In this document: one piece after another, positions 1 to 8,997 of the stretch | Position numbering within the stretch: position 1 is the stretch's first letter | Layout: each line of letters starts with the position of its first letter | DNA from: an uncultured Gammaproteobacteria bacterium | GTDB lineage: Bacteria > Pseudomonadota > Gammaproteobacteria > Pseudomonadales > Pseudohongiellaceae | Direction of reading: 5' to 3' | Assembly (NCBI GenBank): GCA_903862645.1 | Contig: CAIOZF010000251.1 | Location: 1 to 58,181 of the forward strand | Length of the DNA stretch: 58,181 nucleotides | Position numbers and translations under genes: made by a program | Notes under the pieces: model-generated | Databases searched by the model: none | Told to the model about the DNA's origin: nothing | What the model saw: the letters and a program-made list of their open reading frames with translations, nothing else

Positions 1-2585
1 ACGAGCCCCTGCCGGCGGCCCAGTACGCCGCGCGTCGCTATCTCGAATATGCCATGAGCGTGGTTACCGGCCGCGCTCTGCCCGATGTGGCCGACGGCCA
101 GAAGCCGGTGCAGCGTCGCATCCTGTTCGATATGCATCGGATGGGGTTGTCCGGCCAGCCCAAACATGTGAAGAGTGCGCGGGTGGTCGGCGATGTGATC
201 GGTAAGTACCACCCGCATGGTGATACGGCAGTATATGACACCATCGTGCGCATGGCTCAGAGCTTCTCTCTGCGCTATACGCTGGTGGATGGTCAGGGTA
301 ACTTCGGTTCCGTGGATGGCGACATGGCCGCGGCGATGCGCTACACCGAGATCCGCATGGCGAAGATCGCTCACGATCTGATGGCCGACCTCGACAAGGA
401 AACCGTCGATTTTTCCGACAACTATGATGGCACCGAGAAGATCCCGGATGTCTTCCCCACCCAGATTCCCAACCTGCTCGTGAATGGCTCCTCCGGCATC
501 GCTGTCGGAATGGCGACCAATATTCCTCCACACAACCTGCGTGAAGTGATCGATGCCTGTGTGGCGTTGTTGGATAACGACGAAATCACCATTGATGAGC
601 TGATGGAGCACGTCAAGGGTCCGGACTTTCCGACCGCCGCGATCATTAACGGTCGGGCAGGCATCATAGAGGCCTACAAAACGGGTCGTGGTCGAATCTA
701 TCTGCGTGCGCGTGCCGAGGTCATCGAAGACGAAAAGACCGGACGCCAGACCATCATCGTGTCTGAGATACCCTATCAGTTGAACAAGGCCCGATTGATT
801 GAGCGTATCGCCGAACTCGTCAAGGAGAAGAAGCTTGAGGGTATCTCCGAGCTGCGCGACGAATCGGACAAGGATGGTATGCGCATCGTCATTGAGCTCC
901 GTCGTGGCGAGGTCGGCGAAGTCGTTCTGAATAACCTGTACGCCCAGACCCAGATGCAGTCCGTGTTTGGAATCAATATGGTGGCACTCGTCGATGGGCA
1001 GCCCCGACTTTTGAATCTGAAGGAGATCATTCAATCCTTCATTCGTCACCGTCGCGAAGTGGTCACGCGCAGAACCGTATTCCTGCTGCGCAAGGCTCGC
1101 GAGCGTGGACATATCCTTGAAGGTCTCGCAGTGGCATTGGCAGATATCGATGCGGTCATTGCACTGATCAAGGAATCGCCCTCTACCACTGAGGCCAAGG
1201 AAAAGCTTCTGGCTCGGTCCTGGCGCGCAGCGAGCGTGCTGCAATTGCTGGGTGATGCGGGCGCCGATGCCTGTCGTCCGGATGAATTACCCCAGGAATT
1301 CGGGATGCGCGGCCAGGATTACTATCTGTCGCCTGTGCAGGCTCAGGCTATTCTTGAGTTACGTCTGCACCGTCTAACAGGGCTGGAACAGGAGAAGCTG
1401 ATCAACGACTACCAGGAGCTGTTGCGTCAAATCGCAGACTATCTGGATATTCTGGGCAGTGAGACGCGACTTTTTTCTGTGGTGCGTGAAGAGCTTGCGC
1501 TGGTGCGTGAAAACTACGGTGACGATCGCAAAACTGAGATCATCACGTCTCAGCTCGATCTGTCCATGGAAGATTTGATTACCGAGGAAGATCGTGTCGT
1601 GACGATTTCTCGTACCGGTTACGCTAAATCTCAGCCACTGTCTGACTACCAGGCCCAGCGTCGTGGTGGTATGGGCAAGGCCGCAGCGTCCGTCAAGGAC
1701 GAGGATGTAGTGGAACATCTGCTGATCGCCAGCAGCCACGACACGCTGTTGTGCTTCACCAGCTCCGGCAAGGTCTATTGGCTGCGGGTATTCAATATTC
1801 CGCTGGCCAGCCGTACCTCGCGTGGTAAGCCTATCGTCAACATCCTGCCGCTGGAAGAAGGTGAGCACATCACCAGCCTCCTGCCGATCAAGGAGTACAC
1901 CGAAGGTCATTTCATTTTCATGGCGACCCGTCAGGGAACAGTCAAGAAGACCTCGTTGACCAGTTTCTCCCGTCAGCGTAGCGTTGGTTTGCGTGCGATC
2001 GAGTTGGATGAAGGGGATACACTCATCGGGACAGCACAAACCGATGGCCAGCGCGACATCATGTTGTGCAGTACCAGCGGCAAGATGATTCGGTTCCGTG
2101 AGACCGAAGTGCGCGAAATGGGGCGCACTGCCCGTGGTGTGCGCGGTATTCGGCTTGCGGCAGGTCATGAAATGATTGCATTGATTATCCCCGAGGACGG
2201 CAAGCAGGTGCTGACGGTCAGTGAGAACGGCTACGGCAAGCGCACTCATAATGAAGATTTCCCTCTCTATGGTCGTGGCGGCCAGGGGGTAATCGGCATG
2301 CAGACCAGCGAGCGCAATGGTCGCGTGGTTGGTGCCACACAAGTTGCCGATGGTGAGGAGATCATGCTGATTTCCGACAGGGGCACTCTGGTCAGAACTC
2401 GCGTCGACGAGATTTCTGTGCAAGGACGTAATACCCAGGGTGTGCGTCTGATCAAGCTCAAGACTGACGAGAAGCTGGTTGGACTCGAGCGGGTGGAAGA
2501 ACCTGAGGTACCAGAAGAGCAGTTTGCGGGAGATGATGCCAGCGCGGAAATCCTGGACACTGAACAGGAAAACTCTGAAGAATAA
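1..2585 (+). CDS. gyrA: DNA gyrase subunit A, 5' end cut by the window
   Basis: The open frame enters from the window edge (codons in phase with base 3) and gives about 860 residues. It is the breakage-reunion subunit of gyrase, which partners GyrB to supercoil DNA. Visible landmarks are the quinolone-resistance region [10 protein letters not shown] (Thr where E. coli has Ser83, as in P. aeruginosa, and the Asp87 equivalent kept), the catalytic tyrosine in [10 protein letters not shown], the GyrA box QRRGGMG near base 1650, a beta-pinwheel C-terminal domain and an acidic tail. The last point separates it from ParC, which lacks that box. Oddity: the first 60 or so residues ([19 protein letters not shown] and [10 protein letters not shown]) look like a betaproteobacterial-type ParC, and the first 180 bases are about 66% G+C against about 59% in the next 180. 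The identity downstream is certain; the 5' end is doubtful. Confidence 0.96.
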   Translation, partial: EPLPAAQYAARRYLEYAMSVVTGRALPDVADGQKPVQRRILFDMHRMGLSGQPKHVKSARVVGDVIGKYHPHGDTAVYDTIVRMAQSFSLRYTLVDGQGNFGSVDGDMAAAMRYTEIRMAKIAHDLMADLDKETVDFSDNYDGTEKIPDVFPTQIPNLLVNGSSGIAVGMATNIPPHNLREVIDACVALLDNDEITIDELMEHVKGPDFPTAAIINGRAGIIEAYKTGRGRIYLRARAEVIEDEKTGRQTIIVSEIPYQLNKARLIERIAELVKEKKLEGISELRDESDKDGMRIVIELRRGEVGEVVLNNLYAQTQMQSVFGINMVALVDGQPRLLNLKEIIQSFIRHRREVVTRRTVFLLRKARERGHILEGLAVALADIDAVIALIKESPSTTEAKEKLLARSWRAASVLQLLGDAGADACRPDELPQEFGMRGQDYYLSPVQAQAILELRLHRLTGLEQEKLINDYQELLRQIADYLDILGSETRLFSVVREELALVRENYGDDRKTEIITSQLDLSMEDLITEEDRVVTISRTGYAKSQPLSDYQAQRRGGMGKAAASVKDEDVVEHLLIASSHDTLLCFTSSGKVYWLRVFNIPLASRTSRGKPIVNILPLEEGEHITSLLPIKEYTEGHFIFMATRQGTVKKTSLTSFSRQRSVGLRAIELDEGDTLIGTAQTDGQRDIMLCSTSGKMIRFRETEVREMGRTARGVRGIRLAAGHEMIALIIPEDGKQVLTVSENGYGKRTHNEDFPLYGRGGQGVIGMQTSERNGRVVGATQVADGEEIMLISDRGTLVRTRVDEISVQGRNTQGVRLIKLKTDEKLVGLERVEEPEVPEEQFAGDDASAEILDTEQENSEE

Positions 2586-2605
2586 ACCGGCGGGAAGCAT
2601 TGTCT

Positions 2606-3478
2606 GTGACTAAGTCTGCAAGTAGAAGTGCCGGGGAGGGCGGTGACGTTGTTGCCTTCCTCGGTCCGCATGGCACCTTCACCCATGCTGCCGTGGACAG
2701 GTATTTTGGGCCTGACGCGGAAAAGCTCAGCGTCCCGGGCATCGATGACGTCTTCGTTGAGGTGGAAGCCGGGAGGGCCCGCTATGGCGTAGTTCCGGTG
2801 GAGAACTCGACAGAAGGGGCCGTCAATAACACCCAGGATTGCCTGACTGATACTTCGCTCAATATCATTGCCGAGGTTATCATTCCCATCGAGCACAATT
2901 TCCTGCTTCGTTACGACGCCGAGCCTGCCAAAGTTTCGCGCATATTGTCTCATCGGCAGTCGCTTGCCCAGTGCCGTCGCTGGCTCAAGACTTATTGGCC
3001 ACAAGTTCCAACCCACGAGGTCAGCAGCAATGCGGAAGCGGCTCGTCAGGCATCTGAAGATCCTTCTGTGGCGGCGATTGCCGGCGAGCGGGCAGCATCA
3101 CTCTACGGTCTTAAAATTGAAACCCGACAAATTCAGGACCAGCGCAATAACAGCACGCGCTTTCTGGTGTTGGCGCAAACGCTGACGCATCCGACAGGTC
3201 GTGATAAGACATCGATCCTGGTGTACACCGAAAACAAACCCGGAGCGTTGTTCCGCGTGCTGGAGCCTTTCGAGAAACAGCAAGTCAGTCTTACGCGGAT
3301 TGAGGCGCGTCCTGCCAGGGACAGCATCTGGGACTATGTGTTTTTCATTGATTTCGAGGGGCATCGCGATGATCCCGCCGTCCAGAAGGTCTTTACGCAA
3401 CTGCAGGGGCGGGCTGTCAAGATAAAAAATCTGGGTTCTTACCCTATGGCACTGAGCCTCAGTGGTGAGTCAGCATGA
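2606..3478 (+). CDS. pheA: Prephenate dehydratase (PDT-ACT, no chorismate mutase domain)
   Basis: This enzyme converts prephenate to phenylpyruvate, the committed step to phenylalanine. About 290 residues: the dehydratase domain has GPHGTFTHAA near the N-terminus, NSTEGAVNNT, and the catalytic NNSTRFLVL motif. A C-terminal ACT domain (KTSILVYTENKPGAL, then RIEARP) should bind phenylalanine for feedback inhibition. In Pseudomonas and E. coli PheA a chorismate mutase domain of roughly 90 residues precedes the dehydratase; here the gene starts only about 20 bases after gyrA, so that domain is absent. I prefer the GTG at 2606 because GGGAAG lies 8 bases upstream; an in-frame TTG at 2600 is too close to that site. 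The stop overlaps the next start (ATGA), suggesting translational coupling to tyrA-cmk. Confidence 0.95.
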   Translation: MTKSASRSAGEGGDVVAFLGPHGTFTHAAVDRYFGPDAEKLSVPGIDDVFVEVEAGRARYGVVPVENSTEGAVNNTQDCLTDTSLNIIAEVIIPIEHNFLLRYDAEPAKVSRILSHRQSLAQCRRWLKTYWPQVPTHEVSSNAEAARQASEDPSVAAIAGERAASLYGLKIETRQIQDQRNNSTRFLVLAQTLTHPTGRDKTSILVYTENKPGALFRVLEPFEKQQVSLTRIEARPARDSIWDYVFFIDFEGHRDDPAVQKVFTQLQGRAVKIKNLGSYPMALSLSGESA

Positions 3479-5079
3479 GCCTGTTGCAAAGTAAGAGCGT
3501 ATTAATAGTAGGGCTAGGACTGATCGGTGGCTCCGTTGCACGTGGTCTGCGGCGACGAGACCTCTGTCGCACGATATACGCCTGTGGTCGTGATGAGCGC
3601 CCGCTTCAAGAGGCCCAAAACGACGGCGTGATAGATGGATGGGCCACCGATATCAGAAAACTGGCGCCGCAGGCGGATATCATCCTGATATGTGTGCCTA
3701 CGCTGACAGTGCGCAATGTATTCGAACAACTTAAAGATGTGGTTTCTGCCTCGACTATTCTCACCGATGCGGCGAGTGTAAAGGGTAGCGTGGTTGATGA
3801 TTTTCGAGCGGTATTCGGAGACGATTGCGGTCAGTTTGTGCCTGCTCATCCTATCGCAGGCTCCGAACAGAGTGGGTACCAGGCCTCAACCGCCGACTTG
3901 TTCAACGCCCGTAAAGTAATTCTGACCCCCTTGGTAAACACTGACCCGCAGGCTCTGCAGGTGGTAACGCAGCTGTGGCAGGACCTGGGTGCGGTAGTGA
4001 GCCAAATGGGCGTAGAAACTCACGATGCGGTGCTGGCGGCCACTAGTCACCTGCCGCATCTATTGGCATATTCGTTGGTGAATACGCTGGCGCATCAACA
4101 GCAGACTGACGATATCTTTCGGTATGCCGCGGGTGGATTTGCAGGTTTTACTCGCATAGCCTCCAGCGATCCGGTGATGTGGAGAGATATCTTCCTCGCC
4201 AACGGACCCGCAACGGTTGCGATACTAGACGCTTATCTGCAGGAGTTGGGGCATATGCGCGAGGCTATCGTATCTGGCAACGGCGAATTGTTGCGAGGCA
4301 GTTTTCAGGCTGCTAAAGAGGCACGTCATAACTTTGTCAGCAGCCATTTTTCCACTGGCAATGGCACGGAGGGGCATACCCCTGACGTTCAGGTTGAGTC
4401 ACTGCAGCAGACAGCGCCGGTGCTTACGATTGATGGACCGGGCGGATCAGGCAAGGGAACCATTAGTGCACGAGTGGCTCAGGTTCTAGGCTGGCATTAT
4501 CTGGATAGTGGAGCCTTGTACAGACTGCTTGGTCTGGCAGCAAGACGTGCTGGGGCCTCCACGGCGGACGCTGTCGCGTTGTTGCCGATCATCGACCGAA
4601 TGAGGATTAGTTTCGGTCCCGAGCAGGGTTCTGCCTGGCTTGATGGGGAAGATGTGTCTTCCGAATTGCGGACAGAAATCAGTGGGCGCGCCGCTTCAGA
4701 GGTCGCCGTTCACCCAGCAGTACGGGCGGCGCTATTAGCTCGACAACACGGTTTTAAACAGATGCCAGGGCTTGTGGCGGATGGGCGGGACATGGGGACT
4801 GTGGTTTTCCCCGATGCGCAGATAAAGATTTATCTGACGGCGTCCATTGAGGAGCGCGCAAATAGGCGGTATAAGCAGTTGATTGCAAAGGGTATTGATG
4901 TTAACCTCACCGACCTTTTTGCAGATATAAAGACGCGTGACGAGCGGGATTCTTCCCGAGTCGCCTCTCCGCTGAGACCTGCGGATGACGCTGTCTGGAT
5001 AGAGACGACTGAAATTGGCATAGAACAAGTGGTAGCACTGGTGCTGGATTTGGTTCGCCAACGCTTGCCGTCTGCATGA
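3475..5079 (+). CDS. Fused prephenate dehydrogenase and cytidylate kinase (TyrA-Cmk)
   Basis: One uninterrupted 534-residue frame carries two complete enzymes. Residues 1 to about 290 are TyrA: the NAD-binding GLGLIGGS at 13-20, PAHPIAGSEQSG with the catalytic-region histidine, and ATSHLPHLLAY. Residues about 316-534 are cytidylate kinase: P-loop GPGGSGKGT at 321-329, YLDSGALYR, the family signature DGRDMGTVVFPDA, and the LID arginines in RDERDSSR. A linker of roughly 25 polar residues joins them. TyrA makes 4-hydroxyphenylpyruvate for tyrosine; Cmk phosphorylates CMP and dCMP. Many gammaproteobacteria have a TyrA-AroA fusion here with a separate cmk behind it; no AroA sequence is seen, as if aroA had been deleted and the flanks joined in frame. 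All key motifs look intact, so both activities are likely. An assembly deletion of aroA is the alternative. Confidence 0.93.
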   Translation: MSLLQSKSVLIVGLGLIGGSVARGLRRRDLCRTIYACGRDERPLQEAQNDGVIDGWATDIRKLAPQADIILICVPTLTVRNVFEQLKDVVSASTILTDAASVKGSVVDDFRAVFGDDCGQFVPAHPIAGSEQSGYQASTADLFNARKVILTPLVNTDPQALQVVTQLWQDLGAVVSQMGVETHDAVLAATSHLPHLLAYSLVNTLAHQQQTDDIFRYAAGGFAGFTRIASSDPVMWRDIFLANGPATVAILDAYLQELGHMREAIVSGNGELLRGSFQAAKEARHNFVSSHFSTGNGTEGHTPDVQVESLQQTAPVLTIDGPGGSGKGTISARVAQVLGWHYLDSGALYRLLGLAARRAGASTADAVALLPIIDRMRISFGPEQGSAWLDGEDVSSELRTEISGRAASEVAVHPAVRAALLARQHGFKQMPGLVADGRDMGTVVFPDAQIKIYLTASIEERANRRYKQLIAKGIDVNLTDLFADIKTRDERDSSRVASPLRPADDAVWIETTEIGIEQVVALVLDLVRQRLPSA

Positions 5080-5105
5080 TCCCGATCAGTAAAAGTTTTT
5101 ATTGC

Positions 5106-5177
5106 TCTGTACTCGAATCGCCAGCATTTGTCGGGTACAGGGCTTTTAGTAATAGCCCCGTATGAGCTGGAATACGG
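5106..5177 (+). promoter_or_regulatory. rpsA leader hairpins, candidate S1 autoregulatory site
   Basis: Between cmk and rpsA lie two hairpins. The first pairs CTCTGTACTCGA (from 5106) with TCGGGTACAGGG using wobble pairs. The second is a perfect six-pair stem CCGTAT/ATACGG (5158-5177) whose eight-base loop GAGCTGGA carries a GGA. In gammaproteobacteria, S1 represses its own mRNA through leader hairpins with GGA-bearing loops, so this fits that role by analogy. No T-run follows, so neither is a terminator. The regulatory role is inferred. Confidence 0.45.
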
Positions 5178-5204
5178 TTAATCTTGAAATTTACAGGAAA
5201 AACG

Positions 5205-6881
5205 ATGAGTGAAAGTTTCGCGGAATTATTTGAACAAAGTTTAAAAGACATTGATATGACCCCTGGTGCCATCGTCACCGGTGTGATTATAGATATCGAT
5301 TCGGACTGGGTGACAGTCCATGCTGGTCTGAAGTCGGAAGGGGTGATCCCACGAATTCAGTTCCTAGATGAGAATGGCAATTTCTCATTGTCAATTGGCG
5401 ATTCAGTGAAAGTTGCGCTGGAATCCGTTGAAGATGGTTTCGGTGAGACCCGGCTGTCCAGAGAGAAAGCCAAGCGCGCCGAATCTTGGATGGATTTGGA
5501 AGCAGCGTTCGAGAAAAATGAAGTGGTCATGGGTGTTATCAATGGCAAAGTCAAAGGCGGCTTTACTGTTGACCTGAACAACATTCGTGCGTTCCTCCCA
5601 GGCTCTTTGGTTGATGTACGCCCAATCCGCGATACAACCCACCTGGAAGGTCAGGAACTTGAATTCAAACTGATCAAGCTGGATCAGAAGCGCAACAACG
5701 TCGTGGTTTCACGTCGCGCTGTACTGGAAGCTGTCAGCACTGAAGAGCGTGATGAACTTCTGGCCGCGCTGCAGGAAGGGATGTCAGTCAAAGGCGTCGT
5801 CAAGAACCTCACCGACTACGGTGCATTCGTGGATCTGGGTGGCGTAGATGGCCTGCTGCATATTACCGACATGTCTTGGAAGCGTATCAAACACCCAAGC
5901 GAAATCGTCAATGTTGGCGACGAGATTCAGGTCAAGATCCTCAAGTACGACCGAGAGCGCAACCGCGTGTCTCTGGGGTTGAAGCAGCTTGGCGAAGATC
6001 CATGGGTCGCTATCAAAGCTCGTTACCCTGAGAAGTCAGTGGTCAAGGCGACTGTTACCAACCTGACCGACTACGGCTGTTTCGCGGAGTTGGAGCAGGG
6101 TGTTGAGGGACTGGTACACGTCTCTGAAATGGACTGGACGAACAAGAACGTTCACCCATCCAAAGTTGTACAGTTGGGTGATGTAGTAGACGTAATGATT
6201 TTGGACATCGACGAGGAAAGACGTCGTATTTCTCTGGGGATCAAGCAGTGCTTCCAGAATCCGTGGGATCGTTTTGCCGAGACGTACAAGAAAGGCGACA
6301 AGATCAGCGGCAGCATCAAGTCGATTACCGATTTTGGAATTTTCATTGGTCTGGAAGGTAACATCGACGGTCTGGTTCACCTGTCCGACATCTCTTGGGA
6401 AGAGCCAGGCGAAGAAGCTGTTCGCGCGTACAAGAAAGGTGATGAGATCGAAACTGTTATTCTGTCCATCGACTCTGAGCGCGAGCGTATCTCTCTGGGC
6501 ATCAAGCAACTGTCTGACGATCCGTTTGTCAGCTACGTTGGCGAGTTCGAGAAGGGTAGCATCGTGAAAGGTGTTGTTTCTGCAGTAGATGCGAAATCTG
6601 CTACCGTAACTCTGACCGAAGGTGTCGAAGGTGTTCTTCGTGCTTCTGAGATCAGCAGAGAAAAAGTGGAAGACGCTAGAACCGTTTTGAAAGAAGGCGA
6701 CGCAGTAGAAGTCAAAGTTATCAGTGTTGATCGCAAGAGCAGAGTGCTTGGCCTCTCTATCAAAGCGATCGAAATCGATGATGAGAAGTCAGCAATCCAA
6801 GAGCATAAGAATCAGGAGCCAACTTCGGCTGCACCGACTACCATCGGTGACCTGATCAAAGCAGAGATGGACAAGAAATAA
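5205..6881 (+). CDS. rpsA: 30S ribosomal protein S1
   Basis: S1 delivers mRNA to the 30S subunit. The 558-residue product matches the usual length (557 in E. coli) and contains six S1 RNA-binding repeats. The later four are easy to see from [50 protein letters not shown] and the final [11 protein letters not shown]. Between them recur RVSLGLKQL-type strand ends. The start [13 protein letters not shown] at 5205 has AGGA about 6 bases upstream; an earlier in-frame TTG at 5184 would add seven unsupported residues. It follows tyrA-cmk by 125 bases holding leader hairpins and precedes ihfB, the standard cmk-rpsA-ihfB order. Confidence 0.98.
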   Translation: MSESFAELFEQSLKDIDMTPGAIVTGVIIDIDSDWVTVHAGLKSEGVIPRIQFLDENGNFSLSIGDSVKVALESVEDGFGETRLSREKAKRAESWMDLEAAFEKNEVVMGVINGKVKGGFTVDLNNIRAFLPGSLVDVRPIRDTTHLEGQELEFKLIKLDQKRNNVVVSRRAVLEAVSTEERDELLAALQEGMSVKGVVKNLTDYGAFVDLGGVDGLLHITDMSWKRIKHPSEIVNVGDEIQVKILKYDRERNRVSLGLKQLGEDPWVAIKARYPEKSVVKATVTNLTDYGCFAELEQGVEGLVHVSEMDWTNKNVHPSKVVQLGDVVDVMILDIDEERRRISLGIKQCFQNPWDRFAETYKKGDKISGSIKSITDFGIFIGLEGNIDGLVHLSDISWEEPGEEAVRAYKKGDEIETVILSIDSERERISLGIKQLSDDPFVSYVGEFEKGSIVKGVVSAVDAKSATVTLTEGVEGVLRASEISREKVEDARTVLKEGDAVEVKVISVDRKSRVLGLSIKAIEIDDEKSAIQEHKNQEPTSAAPTTIGDLIKAEMDKK

Positions 6882-6950
6882 TTTCTGCGACTGCTTGTTT
6901 CGGTTTGCAGTGCTGTTTCGAACGCAGTATTTTTTTACAGGTAATAGGCC

Positions 6951-7247
6951 ATGACGAAGTCTGAACTTATTGACAGAATTGCAGGAAAACAGAGCCAGTT
7001 GTCATCGAAAGATGTCGAGCTGTCGGTGAAGGCAATGATTGAATATATGTCTCAGGTGTTATCGGAAGGTGGTCGTATTGAAATCAGAGGGTTCGGTAGC
7101 TTTTCATTACACTACCGAATTCCTCGCGTTGGACGTAACCCCAAGACCGGAACTCCGGTTTCGTTAACTGGGAAGTATGTTCCACATTTCAAGCCTGGTA
7201 AGGAGCTGCGTGATAGAGTCAATCTCAGCCTGGATACTCATCCCTGA
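6951..7247 (+). CDS. ihfB: Integration host factor subunit beta
   Basis: A 98-residue DNA-bending protein of the HU/IHF family. The signature [15 protein letters not shown], the GRNPKTG turn at the tip of the beta-arms, and [14 protein letters not shown] at the C-terminus are typical of IhfB rather than HU. It pairs with the alpha subunit encoded at 22288. It follows rpsA by 69 bases with ACAGGTAATAGGCC as the ribosome-binding region. A rho-independent terminator candidate lies about 45 bases after its stop, so the rpsA-ihfB unit probably ends here. Confidence 0.97.
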   Translation: MTKSELIDRIAGKQSQLSSKDVELSVKAMIEYMSQVLSEGGRIEIRGFGSFSLHYRIPRVGRNPKTGTPVSLTGKYVPHFKPGKELRDRVNLSLDTHP

Positions 7248-7249
7248 TT

Positions 7250-7265
7250 CAAGTGTTGACACTTG
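7250..7265. repeat. 16-base inverted repeat between ihfB and lapA
   Basis: CAAGTGT-TG-ACACTTG is a perfect inverted repeat with a 2-base centre, lying directly after the ihfB stop. It has the shape of a dimeric repressor site but no known operator is recognised. It could also be mRNA 3'-end structure just upstream of the terminator. Confidence 0.5.
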
Positions 7266-7292
7266 CAGTTCAAGGATTGGTCAGCAATAGAG

Positions 7293-7324
7293 ACGGCGTA
7301 TCCGAAAGGGTGCAGCCGTTTTTT
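7293..7324 (+). terminator. Rho-independent terminator after ihfB
   Basis: ACGGC (7293-7297) pairs with GCCGT (7315-7319). An inner helix ATCC/GGGT closes a GAAA loop. A run of six T follows. It would end the transcript coming from rpsA-ihfB, leaving lapA-pyrF with its own promoter or with read-through. Confidence 0.65.
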
Positions 7325-7378
7325 GCTTTATCAGGGCGTCTCATGCTGCATGCGGGAACTTAGGGAGTTGCTGCTTTC

Positions 7379-7690
7379 ATGAATAGATTATTGCGATTTT
7401 GTGTATGGATTTTTCTATTTCTGGTCTTCCTGGCCAGTATTGCTTTCTCATTTCTCAACACAGAACCTGTTGCACTGTCCTTTGGGTTCGCTGCCTTCAA
7501 CCCTCAGCCCCTATCGCTATGGATCGTACTGGCTTTTGCGCTCGGCGGACTGCTGGGTCTATTCCTTGGCGCAGGTCTTGTGCGCAATTGGCGATCCCGA
7601 TCTGAATTGCTGTCACTTCGCCGCAAGCTTGCAGCATTAGAGCAAGAGCTACACAGGGAAAAGAGCACTCCTAACAAGGAAATTGCATAG
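7379..7690 (+). CDS. lapA: LapA family inner-membrane protein (DUF1049)
   Basis: A 103-residue protein with two membrane segments (roughly residues 6-25 and 41-65) and a basic, coiled C-terminal tail beginning [21 protein letters not shown]. This is the LapA/YciS architecture. LapA works with LapB to control LpxC turnover and lipopolysaccharide assembly. The motif [11 protein letters not shown] between the helices is typical of the family. Position between ihfB and pyrF is conserved in gammaproteobacteria. The usual neighbour lapB, a TPR-protein gene normally between lapA and pyrF, is missing: only 62 bases separate lapA from pyrF. GGGAG lies about 12 bases before the ATG. Confidence 0.85.
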   Translation: MNRLLRFCVWIFLFLVFLASIAFSFLNTEPVALSFGFAAFNPQPLSLWIVLAFALGGLLGLFLGAGLVRNWRSRSELLSLRRKLAALEQELHREKSTPNKEIA

Positions 7691-7752
7691 AGCGGGATAC
7701 CGGATATGCCACCATTTATTTTCTATTGAAAAGGAGTCATGGAGGCTCTTGT

Positions 7753-8466
7753 ATGGATCAGAAAAAAATCATTATAGCTCTAGATTTTTCGGATGCCGAG
7801 AGCGCAATAAGACTCGCCAGGCAACTCGACCCCATGCAGTGCCGACTAAAGATCGGGAAGGAGCTATTCACTAGTTGTGGGCCCGCTTTGGTGAAGGATG
7901 TCATAGCCATGGGGTTTGATGTATTTCTTGATCTGAAATTCCATGACATCCCGAATACCGTCGCCAAGGCGGTTGCTGCCGCAGCAGATCTTGGCGTCTG
8001 GATGGTGAACGTGCATGCTTCCGGTGGACGAGACATGCTGCAAGCAGCAAGAGCTGCTGTGAACGCGTCCCTCAACAAGCCGTTATTGATTGCCGTCACT
8101 GTGCTGACAAGTATGTCGCGCTCTGATCTGGCAGAAATAGGGCTGGATGTTGAGCCCATACAGCAAGTGAGTCGCCTGGCACAACTGGCGCATGCTTGCG
8201 GAATGGATGGAGTAGTTTGCTCAGCCGAAGAAACCGTGTTTCTCAGAAATGCTCTCGGAAATGACTTTATTCTGGTAACGCCGGGTATACGGCCACATGG
8301 CGATGAGGCAGTTGATCAGAAGCGGGTGGTGACCCCTGTGGATGCAATCAGTAGAGGTAGCAGCTACCTTGTGATTGGCAGGCCGGTGACTCAGGCGGAT
8401 AACCCTGGCGACAAATTGAATGAGATTTTTACGCAACTTCATGGAAGTTTTCCGGATCTTTGCTAG
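7753..8466 (+). CDS. pyrF: Orotidine 5'-phosphate decarboxylase
   Basis: The last step of UMP synthesis: OMP to UMP plus CO2. 237 residues, the usual size. The catalytic charged network [11 protein letters not shown] is present, along with ALDF near the N-terminus, TVLTSM, VTPGIRP and GRPVTQA at the phosphate-binding end. The ATG at 7753 has GGAGG 7 bases upstream; upstream in-frame codons read MKRSHGGSC and cover that site, so they are not used. It follows lapA closely and probably shares its transcript. Confidence 0.97.
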   Translation: MDQKKIIIALDFSDAESAIRLARQLDPMQCRLKIGKELFTSCGPALVKDVIAMGFDVFLDLKFHDIPNTVAKAVAAAADLGVWMVNVHASGGRDMLQAARAAVNASLNKPLLIAVTVLTSMSRSDLAEIGLDVEPIQQVSRLAQLAHACGMDGVVCSAEETVFLRNALGNDFILVTPGIRPHGDEAVDQKRVVTPVDAISRGSSYLVIGRPVTQADNPGDKLNEIFTQLHGSFPDLC

Positions 8467-8537
8467 AGTCTTTAATGCAGCAGAGTTGCTGTGATACCCA
8501 AATGAAACCGGATGTTTCACTAAAAAAGGAAATTATC

Positions 8538-8867
8538 ATGAAAAGGATCTTCTGCTTTATCGCAATGATGGTACTCAGCGGTCTGCTTGTCCCTGCAGCC
8601 GCGCTTGCTCAAAATAGTGACCAGTCTGCTGAAATCAGCGATGCGCTGACTAAGGTTGATATCAATTCTGCAGATGCAGCTACTCTCGCTCTTGCGCTCG
8701 ATGGCATAGGAATGGCTAAGGCCCAGGAAATAGTCGCGTATCGTGAACTGAATGGAGACTTCGAATCGATTGATGAACTGGCTGATGTGAAAGGTATTGG
8801 TGACGCGACAATCGCAAAGAACCGGGACAAGATCATCGTGGTGGTGAAGGAACAGGCCGCGCTCTGA
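8538..8867 (+). CDS. ComEA-like helix-hairpin-helix protein with signal peptide
   Basis: 109 residues. An N-terminal signal peptide (MKRIFCFIAMMVLSGLLV, ending about ALAQ at residue 22) directs export. The rest is a helix-hairpin-helix domain: KVDINSADAATLALALDGIG, then IVAYRELNGDF and LADVKGIGDATI. This is the ComEA DNA-binding fold, which in naturally competent bacteria binds incoming DNA in the periplasm. Small stand-alone ComEA proteins of this size are common in gammaproteobacteria and their role outside competence is unclear. The ATG at 8538 has AAAGGA 7 bases upstream. No other competence gene is nearby, so a competence role is not shown here. A strong terminator follows. Confidence 0.85.
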   Translation: MKRIFCFIAMMVLSGLLVPAAALAQNSDQSAEISDALTKVDINSADAATLALALDGIGMAKAQEIVAYRELNGDFESIDELADVKGIGDATIAKNRDKIIVVVKEQAAL

Positions 8868-8939
8868 TCTGAACCGACTTTTTGCCCGTGCATATGCGAG
8901 CTGATCACAAAGCAGCTGTCATACTGGGTTTCGAGGTAG

Positions 8940-8972
8940 AATGGGGTGCATTCCTGCACCCCATTCCTTTTG
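8940..8972 (+). terminator. Strong rho-independent terminator
   Basis: AATGGGGTGCA (8940-8950) and TGCACCCCATT (8955-8965) form a perfect 11-pair stem with loop TTCC, followed by CCTTTTG. It ends the comEA-like transcript. It also covers the ATG at 8941, which argues against that ATG as the start of the next gene. Confidence 0.85.
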
Positions 8973-8997
8973 TATGACAGCAGACTCAGGACCCTCG

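Noticed and set aside
1374-2600. A 408-codon open frame on the minus strand across the 3' part of gyrA
   Set aside because: It lies wholly antisense to the well-conserved gyrA C-terminal domain and its residues match no family I know; it is a by-product of codon bias.
8941-8997. An earlier in-frame ATG for the WbpL-like gene
   Set aside because: The ATG at 8941 is inside the stem of a strong terminator; 8998 has a good ribosome-binding site and a normal family start.
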